Below, piece by piece: positions 31,481 through 39,812 of a stretch of DNA of 64,000 bases. The position numbers were made by a program, and so were the translations under genes. A model generated the notes under the pieces. The model worked only from the letters and a program-made list of their open reading frames with translations, ran no database searches and was not told where the DNA came from. Origin of the DNA: Verrucomicrobiales bacterium. GTDB lineage: Bacteria; Verrucomicrobiota; Verrucomicrobiia; Verrucomicrobiales; DEV007. The DNA lies in NCBI GenBank assembly GCA_029213195.1, contig JARGNI010000008.1, forward strand, positions 91,525 to 155,524, read 5' to 3'. Position 1 is the stretch's first letter; each line of letters opens with the position of its first letter.

Positions 31481-32920
31481 CTACGGCCGAAACTTTTTGG
31501 CCTCGGAGGGATATCCTCGGAACGGAACTCCTTCACGAGACCAGGTTTCGATTTCATCGAGATACCGTTTCCTCATTTGCCCAAGGGCGGAGTTGTGATC
31601 GGGGTTCAGGATCTCGTTTTTCAACTCGAGGGGATCTTCTCTCAGGAAAAACAATTCTTCTGTGGGTTGAAAACCCTTCTGGTCATAGGGCCAGCGAACA
31701 AATTTCCAGTCCTTGGTGACGATGGATAGACTATGAACTGCTTCGGGTCCCCAGACATTGATCAGGGGTAGGCGTTCTCGTATCGAACGGGTCGGCTGAT
31801 CGTAAAGCGGCAGCAGGCTCAACCCATCAATTTCTGGGGGAATAGGAATACCAGCGAGTTCCAGAAGGGTAGGATGAAGATCCACGTTTCCCGTGAGTGA
31901 ACTGCTTCGCAGATTTTTTCCCGAGTTGTCGTGTCCAGGGCGGTAGAGGATCAGGGGGGCCTTCGAGGATTCTTCGTAGGGAAGCACCTTGGATCCGTAG
32001 CCATGGGAACCACACAAAAATCCATTGTCGGACGTGAAGACAATGAAGGTCTCGTCTGCGACGTTGGCCTCCTCGAGGCTCTTCCGGATCATCCCTACCG
32101 CGACATCGATGGCGTGGACCTGCTGATGATAGATGGCCATGACTTCATCGTACCGATCTGCATAACCCCAATCGTGGAATCGGGCATATTGGCGGCCCTG
32201 CCGACTTTGTTCCGAGAAGTGTTCTCCCAGTTTTCTTCCGAAGTTGTCAGGTTTCCGAAATGCTTTCCCGGCATACGCGTCGTCGAACCTGGGATCAGGG
32301 GTGGCGGGCATGTGAGGCGCCTTGAAGCTGATGGAAAGACAGAATGGCGAGTCCGTCGCTGCTGACTCAAGAATGAAGTCCCGACCGAAGGCTCCATAGG
32401 AGAGTGTGGAATGCGGGTATTTCTTCGAATACTTCGCCATCGATGGGTTCTTTGCGGTCGAATACGAAGTCTGACCGGGACCGGCTACCCATACGTCGAA
32501 ATCATCGATCGGAAGCGTCCCTTTGCTATCCAGGGTCTCCGCCACCTCAATACCGATTTTTCCCGCAATTGCTGTGCGGTATCCTGCTCTTCTCAAGAGG
32601 ACCGGATAGCTTTTTTCCCAAGTATCTCGAAGTATCGGTCCACGACCAAAATTGCAGCCGTGGCGATACTCGAACAGTCCTGTGAAGATGGTCGCACGGC
32701 TCGCCATGCAAATGGCAGTGGTATTGTAGTGATGGTCAAAGACCATGCCGTCAGCAGCGAGCTGGTCGATATGAGGAGTCTTCACGTCCTCGTTTCCGTA
32801 GCAACCGAGAGAATAAACCGTCTGGTCGTCGGTGAGCAGTAGCACAATGTTGGGTCGCTCAGTTGCGCTGGCGAAACCGAATCCGAACGCGATGAGGAGG
32901 ACGGGGAGCTTGGAAATCAT
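31481..32920 (-). CDS. Exported sulfatase (S1 family, CxAxR-type formylglycine site)
   Basis: Start placed at the ATG at 32920 (MISKLPVLLIAFGFGFASA), the beginning of a signal peptide; the 695-residue track ORF runs far upstream through the Fur gene. The core is NIVLLLTDDQTVYSLGCYG (metal-binding Asp pair), then TTAICMASRATIFTG, where C-M-A-S-R is the formylglycine site with Ala in place of the usual Pro, then SISFKAPHMPATPD and TFIVFTSDNGFLCGSHG. About 479 residues. It would need a formylglycine-generating enzyme, not found in the window. Probably acts on sulfated polysaccharides or another sulfate ester. Convergent with the TIM-barrel gene. Confidence 0.94.
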   Translation of the reverse strand: MISKLPVLLIAFGFGFASATERPNIVLLLTDDQTVYSLGCYGNEDVKTPHIDQLAADGMVFDHHYNTTAICMASRATIFTGLFEYRHGCNFGRGPILRDTWEKSYPVLLRRAGYRTAIAGKIGIEVAETLDSKGTLPIDDFDVWVAGPGQTSYSTAKNPSMAKYSKKYPHSTLSYGAFGRDFILESAATDSPFCLSISFKAPHMPATPDPRFDDAYAGKAFRKPDNFGRKLGEHFSEQSRQGRQYARFHDWGYADRYDEVMAIYHQQVHAIDVAVGMIRKSLEEANVADETFIVFTSDNGFLCGSHGYGSKVLPYEESSKAPLILYRPGHDNSGKNLRSSSLTGNVDLHPTLLELAGIPIPPEIDGLSLLPLYDQPTRSIRERLPLINVWGPEAVHSLSIVTKDWKFVRWPYDQKGFQPTEELFFLREDPLELKNEILNPDHNSALGQMRKRYLDEIETWSREGVPFRGYPSEAKKFRP

Positions 32921-32974
32921 GCTCAGGGTTACCATTTGGGAAATGAAGAAGCAAGAGACGGCCGTTCGACAGGC

Positions 32975-33003
32975 TTGCAGGACGAAAGCGGCAAGGCTAA
33001 GCT
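32975..33003 (+). promoter_or_regulatory. Candidate promoter for the Fur family gene
   Basis: TTGCAG, 17-base spacer, TAAGCT, then ten bases to the ATG at 33014. The transcript would have almost no leader. It sits in the 93-base divergent gap with the sulfatase. Confidence 0.4.
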
Positions 33004-33013
33004 GCAGAGAAAT

Positions 33014-33451
33014 ATGGCTACACCTGTGCTCGAAATCGAAGAATTGCTCGCAACTTGCACCTCTGCAGGATTGCGAAAAACCGAGGCACTGAAATCGTGT
33101 CTCTCGGTTCTTCTGGCTGCCCAGCAGCCCATGACTCTTCAGCAGATTGCGGAGGACTCTCATTTCACCACCGATTGCGATCCCGCTACGGTCTACCGGC
33201 TGATCTCGCGGCTGGAGGAGCACCGGATCGTACGTCGAATCGGGTTTCATAGTCGAGCCGCGCACTACTGTTTGCGCGAGAGCAGTCATCAAGACTATCT
33301 CATCTGTCGGGACTGTGGCTCGGTCGAGGTTCTCGATATTGCCTGCCCGGTCGAGCATCTCGAAAAACAAATCGCCAACGACAGTGGCTACCGGGATCTT
33401 GAGCACGAACTCGAGTTCTATGGGCGTTGCCAAGTCTGCCAGGAAGACTGA
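33014..33451 (+). CDS. Fur family metal-responsive repressor
   Basis: The ATG at 33014 (MATPVLEIEELLATC) is preferred; the track ORF runs 26 codons upstream into the promoter region. 145 residues. A winged helix (PMTLQQIAEDSHFTTDCDPATVYRLISRLEEHRIVRRI) is followed by the metal-binding dimer domain with SSHQDYLICRDCGSVEVLD and the second Cys pair GRCQVCQED; the two CxxC motifs make the structural zinc site. Fur, Zur and PerR cannot be told apart from this alone. It is divergent from the sulfatase at 31481, but no Fur box is evident. Confidence 0.93.
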   Translation: MATPVLEIEELLATCTSAGLRKTEALKSCLSVLLAAQQPMTLQQIAEDSHFTTDCDPATVYRLISRLEEHRIVRRIGFHSRAAHYCLRESSHQDYLICRDCGSVEVLDIACPVEHLEKQIANDSGYRDLEHELEFYGRCQVCQED

Positions 33452-33642
33452 GGGACAAGGTTCCTGCAGGTCTTTGCGAAAGGCGGCGTAGTCTGAATTG
33501 TCGTTTTCGATCGGACAGCGATACCAAAATTTTTCAGAGGGAGAATCACCCTCGGTTTTCCGGCACACCGCTTCCGGAATTTGCCGTGTTCCTATCAGAT
33601 TTGCGAAAAACTTCCGAAATCGTGGGAAAATGGAATTTACGG

Positions 33643-33670
33643 TTGTTTGACCGTGCAGGTTTGATATACT
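33643..33670 (+). promoter_or_regulatory. Candidate promoter (extended -10) for the 33715 gene
   Basis: TTGTTT, 16-base spacer, TATACT, with TG one base before the -10 box (TGATATACT). It would give a leader of about 37 bases before the ATG at 33715. Confidence 0.5.
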
Positions 33671-33714
33671 TCCCAGGAACGCATCGCACCTGTGCGAAAA
33701 TTCTGTGACCGCCT

Positions 33715-34119
33715 ATGAAATCGACTGCCAATCGTATCGTCCTGCTCGTTGGAGCTTTCGTTCTTGCGTTGATGGCGGTTGATGGATTGATCCAGTTGAA
33801 TCAGTCGGCGCTTGCGGAGTTCGGCTATGGCGAGAGCACCTGGGTTCAGGCAGATAGTGCGATGGCGCTTTTTCTGGTCGGCCTCGTGGCAGGGATGCTA
33901 CTGGGAATCGGAATCTTTTTTGGATTCATTGTCTGGCGAGAGAAGCAATGCACTCAAGAGACAGACGATCTCGATGCACTTCTCGAGGAGGTTTCTCGGG
34001 AAGCCGATCTCGCCAATCCTCTTTTCGTCGATGAGTCTCCGAGTGGCGAAGAGATCCCTGAGCCTACCGATCCGTGGGAACGTCCTGCCGATTGGTGGAA
34101 GAACGGCGAGGACGAGTAG
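33715..34119 (+). CDS. Hypothetical membrane protein with two transmembrane helices and acidic tail
   Basis: 134 residues, no family recognised. Two hydrophobic segments (about residues 8-28 and 48-73, the second glycine-rich: FLVGLVAGMLLGIGIFFGFIVW) are followed by a ~60-residue acidic cytoplasmic or periplasmic tail with EETDDLDALLEEVSREADL and a terminal DPWERPADWWKNGEDE. The Trp-rich end could be a small binding motif. A well-formed promoter precedes it, so it is probably transcribed alone; it is convergent with xerD. Confidence 0.8.
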   Translation: MKSTANRIVLLVGAFVLALMAVDGLIQLNQSALAEFGYGESTWVQADSAMALFLVGLVAGMLLGIGIFFGFIVWREKQCTQETDDLDALLEEVSREADLANPLFVDESPSGEEIPEPTDPWERPADWWKNGEDE

Positions 34120-34218
34120 GATATTCTTTCTCAGGAGTCCCCGCATTTCATCCCAAAAGGGGAGTCAGACGGCAACTTCTCGGCGAAATCCAAGGCGCGA
34201 AACTCAATTCGCAGGTCG

Positions 34219-35112
34219 TCAGCCCCTCGGGTGGAATTTGCGATGCACGTTTCGCAATTGCTGTTGATCTACGTGAGTATAAATCTGCGTCGTTGCAATA
34301 TCGGCATGCCCGAGAAGTTCTTGGATCACGCGGAGATCGGCCCCATTTCCGAGGAGGTGGGTCGCAAAAGAATGACGCAAGAGGTGGGGGTAGATATTGG
34401 AATCCAGGCCGGCCATTTTGGCGCGTTCTTTCACAATCTGCCAGACACGGGTCGTGGTCAGTTTTTTTCCCCATTTCGAGAGAAAGATCTCACTGCCCGT
34501 ATGCGACCTGACCAGTTGAGGACGCTCCCCCTCCAGGTAGTTCGATAGAGCTTCTCTTGCGGCAGTCCCTACTGGGACTATGCGGGTCTTGTTTCCTTTT
34601 CCGGTGACGCGAATCGCATTCTCCTCCAGCGAGAGGTTTTCCAGCCGGGCCGAGGTGACTTCTGAAACTCGAAGCCCGCTGGCATAGAGCAACTCGAGAA
34701 TGGCCCGGTCTCGTCGAGCCAGGGGACGATTGTCCTCGATGGATTCCAGAAGCTTCGATACTGAGTCGGGATCCAGCGTTTCTGGGAGGTGCTTATCCGA
34801 TTTTGGGGAGTCAATCTGCTCCGCAACATCTTCGGGGATGATTCCTTTTGCCGCCAGGTGTCTGAAAAAAATTTTCAGTGCAATTAGATTCACCCGCAGG
34901 CTTGAAGCTGCGACCCGGTCTTCCAGTCGACGAAGCCCGAGGTATTCGGTGAAATGATGAAGACTCACCTCTTTCCAGCAGCAGACTCCCTGTTCGGAGC
35001 TGAGATAATTCCGAAATGATTCGAGAGATCGCCGCACCGAAAGTTGGTAGTTTTCGGAAAGCCCTTTCTCGACTGCCAGATAGCGAAGGAATCTTTCTAT
35101 TTCGGTCTCCAT
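34219..35112 (-). CDS. xerD: Tyrosine recombinase XerD-like
   Basis: 297 residues. N-terminal SAM-like core-binding domain (FLRYLAVEKGLSENYQLSVRRSLESF) and C-terminal catalytic domain with all active residues: Arg in ASGLRVSEV, Lys in GKGNKTR, HLLRHSFATH (His-x-x-Arg), LLGHADI (His) and the nucleophile Tyr in TTQIYTHV. Closest in pattern to XerD (SGLRVSE, QIYTHV), whose role with XerC is resolving chromosome dimers at dif. The window also holds a XerC-like gene at 59418. No phage or integron context is visible, supporting the housekeeping role. Confidence 0.9.
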   Translation of the reverse strand: METEIERFLRYLAVEKGLSENYQLSVRRSLESFRNYLSSEQGVCCWKEVSLHHFTEYLGLRRLEDRVAASSLRVNLIALKIFFRHLAAKGIIPEDVAEQIDSPKSDKHLPETLDPDSVSKLLESIEDNRPLARRDRAILELLYASGLRVSEVTSARLENLSLEENAIRVTGKGNKTRIVPVGTAAREALSNYLEGERPQLVRSHTGSEIFLSKWGKKLTTTRVWQIVKERAKMAGLDSNIYPHLLRHSFATHLLGNGADLRVIQELLGHADIATTQIYTHVDQQQLRNVHRKFHPRG

Positions 35113-35128
35113 CGTGTGTGTACTATCT

Positions 35129-35161
35129 CTGAGTGGAGGGGCTGAAAGCCTCCCCGCTCAG
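35129..35161. repeat. Imperfect inverted repeat between xerD and the zinc-ribbon protein gene
   Basis: CTGAGTGGAGGGGCT and AGCCTCCCCGCTCAG can form a 15-bp stem with two wobble pairs, one mismatch and a 3-base loop. There is no T tract, so it is not a standard terminator. It lies in the 106-base gap upstream of xerD. Confidence 0.55.
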
Positions 35162-35218
35162 AACGAACTGAAGAAGGCAAAGGCTCCTTCCGAGACGCAC
35201 CACGATGCGAGGAAAGAC

Positions 35219-38113
35219 CTAGCGGAACCAGCCTTCGGTAACGTAGTCGGTGACCACTTCATGAGTCACGCCATGAGCAAACTTCCTTTGCTCCAAGGTT
35301 ACGATTACCGCCAGGGCTTCTTCACCGAGACCCACGACTTCGTCCAATCGTTTGGCGACTTCGCTGCCCCTTTTTACAAAAGCATACTCGGAAAACTCTC
35401 CGAGATCTCCGTAGGGCGGATTGATCTGGAATACCAGGTAATCCTGCAGGTCTGTAAATTCACTCCGATCGGGACCGTAGTAGTCCGAAACCCGCTCGAT
35501 GACGACGCGGAAGGTATGAGGGCTGGCAATGGAGCCCTTGAGAAACTGGGCGAAATGCTGATCCTGAAATTCCGAATAGATCTCCCAGTCGATCTTCAGG
35601 TTGCCATTCTCGACTCGAATGATCACGGGGTAACCCTGATCCGTGTCGCTGGTCGAGACAAGGTAGACCCAGTAGGGGCCACCCATCTCGGGATCCTGTT
35701 CCATTTGGAACAGCTGCAGAGAGAAACGATCGAATGTCGTGAAGGAGTATCTCTTGTAGTATTCTTCGATCGTCGGGCGAAGACTCTCTCCCTGGTAGAT
35801 GTAAGGGATCTGCGATTCCCAGTTTGGCGCCCGGAGAAAGGCATCGAGAAGGTCATGCGTTTTCCCGAGAGGGCTGCTCTCCGTGCCATCCGGAGCAGCA
35901 AAAGCTGCCGGTGGGTTGTAATTCCTTGAACTGTTTTCGGAGCTGGCGGCAGCGACAGCTCCTCCGGCAGCTCCAAGAAGTGCCGCGTCACCGGCATCGA
36001 TCCCAGGGGTGCCGGGATCCGTGAGACTGGAACCCAAGTCGGGCTCCGACCCGCCATTGATGTTTCGCATGCTCTGATCCAGACGCTCATCGAAACTCAG
36101 GCTAGGATCCTCCCGCCCAATTCGAGGTTCGCCAGAAAAGCCTGCATCAACCGTTTCGCCTACGGGAGGGGGGGAGATCCGATCCGGAGTGGACACTGCC
36201 TCGGTGGGATTTTCAGAAATCAATGGAGAGCCTTCCATCACAGGCGAAACAATCCCGGAAGGGTTTGCTTCGACTCGCTCTCTGGCAACCGGGTCGATGA
36301 TCGCAGGAGCGTCGTCGATATCGGTTTGTATTTCCGCAGGAGTCCCCGGCCCTTGGGCAACCTCGGGAGAGGTTTCTCCGTTGGCGGGAGCAGGAGGAGG
36401 GGTAATCGTGCCCTGGGCGCGTTCTGCGATTGTCGGATTGAATCCACCAAGTGCTTTCCCGATCATGAGGACAAACACGATCGCAATAATCACGACGGCA
36501 GCAATGATCGAAAGCATCACGACCGTCGACTTCTTCATTTTCCGAGCGCCACCACTACTCCCAAACATTTCGTCGAGGACGTCGGCGTCCGTTCGTGCCG
36601 GCATCTGTTCCGGTCGTGACGGAGGGAGTGTTGTGGCCGGTTCAGAACTTGGCGAAGAGAAAGGGAAGTCAGGGGAAACGACAGGATCGTGCGCTTCAGC
36701 GACTTCCTGTTCCGCAGGAATCTCCGGTTCGATGCTCTGTGAGAGAAGATTTTCGAAAGACCCTTCCTGAAGAGCGCTTCCGTCATCACGACGGAACTCG
36801 AGAGATTCTTCGGGAGGAACTGCAGATTGGTCACTTGTTGTTTCGTCACCGAACGGGAAGTCAGGGGCGATCTCCTCCTGCGGCTCCGATTCAGCGACGG
36901 GGGCTACTGGCGATTCGATGGGCACCTCGATGCTTTCGGTAGGGAGAGAAACCTCTTCGGGAGCGGCGAGTTCATCCAGGTGCGTCCCGCTTTCAGGAGT
37001 TTCCGTGGGAAGGTGCTGGCGGCTCCAATCCTCCAGTTCACTCTCTTGCTCGGTCGCCTCCACTTCGCTGAGGGCAATCTCCGAATCTAGTTGCTCACTA
37101 TCTTCCGTCGCAATGCCAGGATCGAGATCGGGTTCGGACACGGGTGGCGCGGCCGGAGACTGCACTTCCTGCATGTTTTTCGGAACAAAAAAGTCTTCGG
37201 GAGAGAATTCCGAGCTTGATCCGACCTGCGGGAGCTGCACGCGCGTCGGAGAACTATCCGTGATCCCTGGAGTCGCGGGGGCCTGGGTAGGTTCAATGGT
37301 CTCGGCGAGATTGACATCGAGCCGGGGGAGTTCTTCCGCATCCTCCTGCCCTTCGTGTTTCGGGGGGAGGGAGTCGGAACGAGGAGTGATCCGGATGGGC
37401 TGGGTTTTTGGGACGGGCACGGTGCTGTCTGCGACGGTGGATTCCTCGAGATCCAGCTGAGACGGCGTGTTCACCGGAGGTGAGATGGGCTTGGGCTCTG
37501 GTGGGCGAAGATTGACTTCTTCGGTGACGATCAACTCGGGCTCCGCGTCGACGGGCGCTTCTACCGTTTGGGGAAGTGCTGCCGAGGGCTCGGGAAGTGT
37601 CTGTGCCGGGGGCACGGGTTCCGGCGCGACAGGCTCGGGAAGGACGGGTGCGACGGGTGCGACGGGTGCGACGGGTGCGACGGGTGCGACGGGTGCGACG
37701 GGTTCGGGCGCGACGGGCTCGGGAAGGACGGGCTCGGGAAGGACGGGCTCGGGAAGGACGGGCTCGGGAAGGACGGGCGCAATATCCTGCCGGGGAGCAG
37801 ACTGAGTTCGCGCAACCGGTATTTCGCGGACGGGAGGATCGTCAGCGCTTGTAGCGGCAGAAGGAGCCTCTCGCTGGGCCGTCAGAACGCTGCCAGAAAC
37901 TTCTCGTGTTTTCGGGGCCGTCTCTGCCGCTTTGCGAGTTCTTTGGGGCGGGGAAGATTTGCGACGCGGTGTCTCGTCGATGACATGATCGAGGTCGGTT
38001 GGAGCCGTAATGGTGGCTCCACACTTTGGGCAGGGGGCGGATACGCCGGCAAGGTGCGTAGGCACTCGAAGCTTGGCTTCACAGCTGGAACAGGTGAACT
38101 TGATCTTCTTCAA
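35219..38113 (-). CDS. Large zinc-ribbon protein with xPV-repeat linker, single transmembrane helix and C-terminal globular domain
   Basis: A TTG start at 38113 is chosen because GAAAGG lies nine bases upstream; the track's GTG start gives 17 extra residues. The N-terminus is an MJ0042-type zinc ribbon (KFTCSSCEAKLRVPTHLAGVSAPCPKCGA). A ~450-residue Pro/Glu/Val-rich linker includes LPEPV and APV repeats. One transmembrane helix (VVMLSIIAAVVIIAIVFVLMIG) follows near residue 530, then a second disordered part and a C-terminal ~200-residue domain (LLDAFLRAPNWESQIPYIYQ ... GWFR). Known relatives occur in Verrucomicrobiota and Planctomycetes but are uncharacterised. The inferred topology is a cytoplasmic zinc ribbon and exported C-terminal domain. 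Confidence 0.85.
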   Translation of the reverse strand: MKKIKFTCSSCEAKLRVPTHLAGVSAPCPKCGATITAPTDLDHVIDETPRRKSSPPQRTRKAAETAPKTREVSGSVLTAQREAPSAATSADDPPVREIPVARTQSAPRQDIAPVLPEPVLPEPVLPEPVLPEPVAPEPVAPVAPVAPVAPVAPVAPVLPEPVAPEPVPPAQTLPEPSAALPQTVEAPVDAEPELIVTEEVNLRPPEPKPISPPVNTPSQLDLEESTVADSTVPVPKTQPIRITPRSDSLPPKHEGQEDAEELPRLDVNLAETIEPTQAPATPGITDSSPTRVQLPQVGSSSEFSPEDFFVPKNMQEVQSPAAPPVSEPDLDPGIATEDSEQLDSEIALSEVEATEQESELEDWSRQHLPTETPESGTHLDELAAPEEVSLPTESIEVPIESPVAPVAESEPQEEIAPDFPFGDETTSDQSAVPPEESLEFRRDDGSALQEGSFENLLSQSIEPEIPAEQEVAEAHDPVVSPDFPFSSPSSEPATTLPPSRPEQMPARTDADVLDEMFGSSGGARKMKKSTVVMLSIIAAVVIIAIVFVLMIGKALGGFNPTIAERAQGTITPPPAPANGETSPEVAQGPGTPAEIQTDIDDAPAIIDPVARERVEANPSGIVSPVMEGSPLISENPTEAVSTPDRISPPPVGETVDAGFSGEPRIGREDPSLSFDERLDQSMRNINGGSEPDLGSSLTDPGTPGIDAGDAALLGAAGGAVAAASSENSSRNYNPPAAFAAPDGTESSPLGKTHDLLDAFLRAPNWESQIPYIYQGESLRPTIEEYYKRYSFTTFDRFSLQLFQMEQDPEMGGPYWVYLVSTSDTDQGYPVIIRVENGNLKIDWEIYSEFQDQHFAQFLKGSIASPHTFRVVIERVSDYYGPDRSEFTDLQDYLVFQINPPYGDLGEFSEYAFVKRGSEVAKRLDEVVGLGEEALAVIVTLEQRKFAHGVTHEVVTDYVTEGWFR
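37643..37705 (-). repeat. Nine-base tandem repeat coding APV tripeptides
   Basis: Six perfect copies of GACGGGTGC plus one variant (GACGGGTTC) on the plus strand; the coding strand reads GCACCCGTC, Ala-Pro-Val. In frame with the zinc-ribbon protein, so copy-number change would preserve the frame. Confidence 0.95.
37712..37771 (-). repeat. Fifteen-base tandem repeat coding LPEPV
   Basis: Four perfect copies of GACGGGCTCGGGAAG, coding Leu-Pro-Glu-Pro-Val in the same linker. It shares the GACGGG core with the adjacent nine-base array. Confidence 0.95.
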
Positions 38114-38483
38114 ATCGATTTTCCTTTCAACGGTTTCGGAGAGATTGGGGAGTCTCGGCAGCACCCCTCAAACATCATACGAGTCATCAGCGCCCGGGAT
38201 TAGGTACAAATGGGACGAAAGGACAATGCCTTCTCGTTTGCGGAGCGGTTGAAAGTACCACCAAACAAGAAATTTGCAAATTTTTAGTTCTCATATTTTA
38301 AAATTTAACAAAACTTAACACTCAATTTTGAGAAATCAGTCTTGAGGTACTCTTGATTGTAAAATTTCGAGAACAAAGGGACTGCGTTGTCGACGCCCGC
38401 GAGCTTTCTCGTGGGCTGGCTCGAAAACGAGATCTTGAGGCTGGTAAACCGAGGAGGCTTTCTCCTTGCGAGACTGATCCGAA
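38114..38483. other. Gene-free region upstream of the zinc-ribbon protein gene
   Basis: 370 bases with no convincing ORF. The part at 38270-38360 is strongly A/T-rich (runs such as TTTTAAAATTTAACAAAACTT) and probably holds the promoter for the minus-strand gene at 38113, but no clear -35/-10 pair stands out. A short GC-rich hairpin (GCCCGCGAG / CTCGTGGGC) lies near 38394, within range of the end of the upstream transcription unit. Confidence 0.5.
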
Positions 38484-39812
38484 CTACGACTCCACCGCAC
38501 AAGGAACGAGGATTGCGTCTGACATGCCGTGGAGGATTTTCTTGTCCGCTGGGCAGATGGTTGCGAGCACTCCTCCAAGAATCACCTCGTCGCCCTTGGG
38601 CTGTACGAAATAGTATGGACAAAGCCGAACTCGACCTTCCATCTCTTCGATCTCACCTGTCGTTGGATTCAACCACGGGTGTCGGACAATACGACCGGAA
38701 TGGAATCGTTGGAGAACATAGGGTGCCTCTGGAAAACTTTCGATCGCTTCTTCGATGGCTGAGGACCATTCCTGCTGGGAGGAATCCTGGCCGATCGTAA
38801 CGCTGCGGCTTCCCCAGGCCCGCTCATTGAAACCACTTAGCTTGAGGACCAGTTCCCGCTCGGTCTGAGAAAAATCTTTCATTTCTCGAAACGATTGGAT
38901 TCCGAGATCCGGGATCACTGCGAAGTGCGGCGCCTCTGCTGGATCAACAATCCAGCTTTTTGGGAAGATTGCCTCCAGTCTTCTTTGGTTTCCTGAACGC
39001 AGCTCCCTTTCCCAAACTTTTCGCAAAGGATGGGAGTGAAACAATGCTGACCACATTTTTTCCTCCATCCATGGTTTGAGGGGGCTTGTCAGTTCGATTT
39101 CGCCTTTTACTGCGGCTTCGCCGGCGGCTTTCGCTCCTCCGAGGTTAGGAAGATCGAACAGTTCGAAGAAGCGATACACATTGCGGCCGGAAACCTCATA
39201 GGTCTCGGCGGACTCCACTTTCCAGGAAGATTCCATTTGGTTGGCGAGCCACTCCATTTCGGGTCGATAGTCGGAAGATTCCTCTGAAACGAGGATGTCG
39301 GCTCCTTCTCCGCCAAACAAAGAGCCAAACCCAGTCTTCATTCCACGGGGCCCACCGATCAGCTTTGCCTCCGGATTGAACTGTTGGTAGATCTCTTCCA
39401 GCCAGGCTGTGAGTCCGATTCCCCCCGGAACCGAATCCAGCTCCGTTGCTGTGAAGCCGTTGTCGGTGAGGATCAAGTCTGGCCGGATGACTCTTGGCAC
39501 TGCGTCCAGCCAGCCTGGTTGATTTGCCAACTCGAGAAGCGAGTCCGGTTTGCCTTGATCCAGATAGTTGGCGACCCAACGCGGAAGGCTACCTTTGCGG
39601 CTCCTGCGATAGATGAGATCACACGCCTTTTGAAATCGGAGAAGAAGAGGGCCGAGCCGTTCCAGCTGTTTCGCCTCGGATTTGCTGAGGCGAAAGGGTT
39701 CGGGCGAGATTCTCCATTCCTTTTCGGAAAAAAGCCCTCCTTCGGGAAGGGCCTGCAGAATGCCCTCAGCTTTCTCAATCTGTCTCTGCTCCGCACTCAC
39801 CGTCATGATCAT
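38484..39812 (-). CDS. Unrecognised 442-residue protein, translationally coupled to ruvA
   Basis: No signal peptide, no membrane segment. The protein has a Trp- and Glu-rich mixed alpha/beta composition. A motif GFTATELDSVPGGIGLTAWLEEIY near residue 120 and a later pair LVLKLSGFNERAWGSRSV and APYVLQRFHSGRIVRHPW resemble the substrate and nucleotide-binding segments of ATP-grasp-like ligases, but I could not confirm a complete ATP-grasp site. The start codon overlaps the ruvA stop (ATGA), so translation is probably coupled. Orthologues may occur only within this phylum. Confidence 0.8.
   Translation of the reverse strand: MIMTVSAEQRQIEKAEGILQALPEGGLFSEKEWRISPEPFRLSKSEAKQLERLGPLLLRFQKACDLIYRRSRKGSLPRWVANYLDQGKPDSLLELANQPGWLDAVPRVIRPDLILTDNGFTATELDSVPGGIGLTAWLEEIYQQFNPEAKLIGGPRGMKTGFGSLFGGEGADILVSEESSDYRPEMEWLANQMESSWKVESAETYEVSGRNVYRFFELFDLPNLGGAKAAGEAAVKGEIELTSPLKPWMEEKMWSALFHSHPLRKVWERELRSGNQRRLEAIFPKSWIVDPAEAPHFAVIPDLGIQSFREMKDFSQTERELVLKLSGFNERAWGSRSVTIGQDSSQQEWSSAIEEAIESFPEAPYVLQRFHSGRIVRHPWLNPTTGEIEEMEGRVRLCPYYFVQPKGDEVILGGVLATICPADKKILHGMSDAILVPCAVES

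Noticed and set aside
34219-35112. Tyrosine recombinase as a mark of an integrated element
   Set aside because: XerD-like with no att repeats, tRNA target, phage or plasmid genes nearby; a second, XerC-like gene in the window makes housekeeping dimer resolution more likely.
35129-35161. Inverted repeat as a terminator of the zinc-ribbon protein gene
   Set aside because: No T tract on the minus strand and a mismatch in the stem; kept only as a repeat.
37643-37771. Tandem repeats as a possible CRISPR array
   Set aside because: Units are 9 and 15 bp without unique spacers and are in frame within a coding gene.
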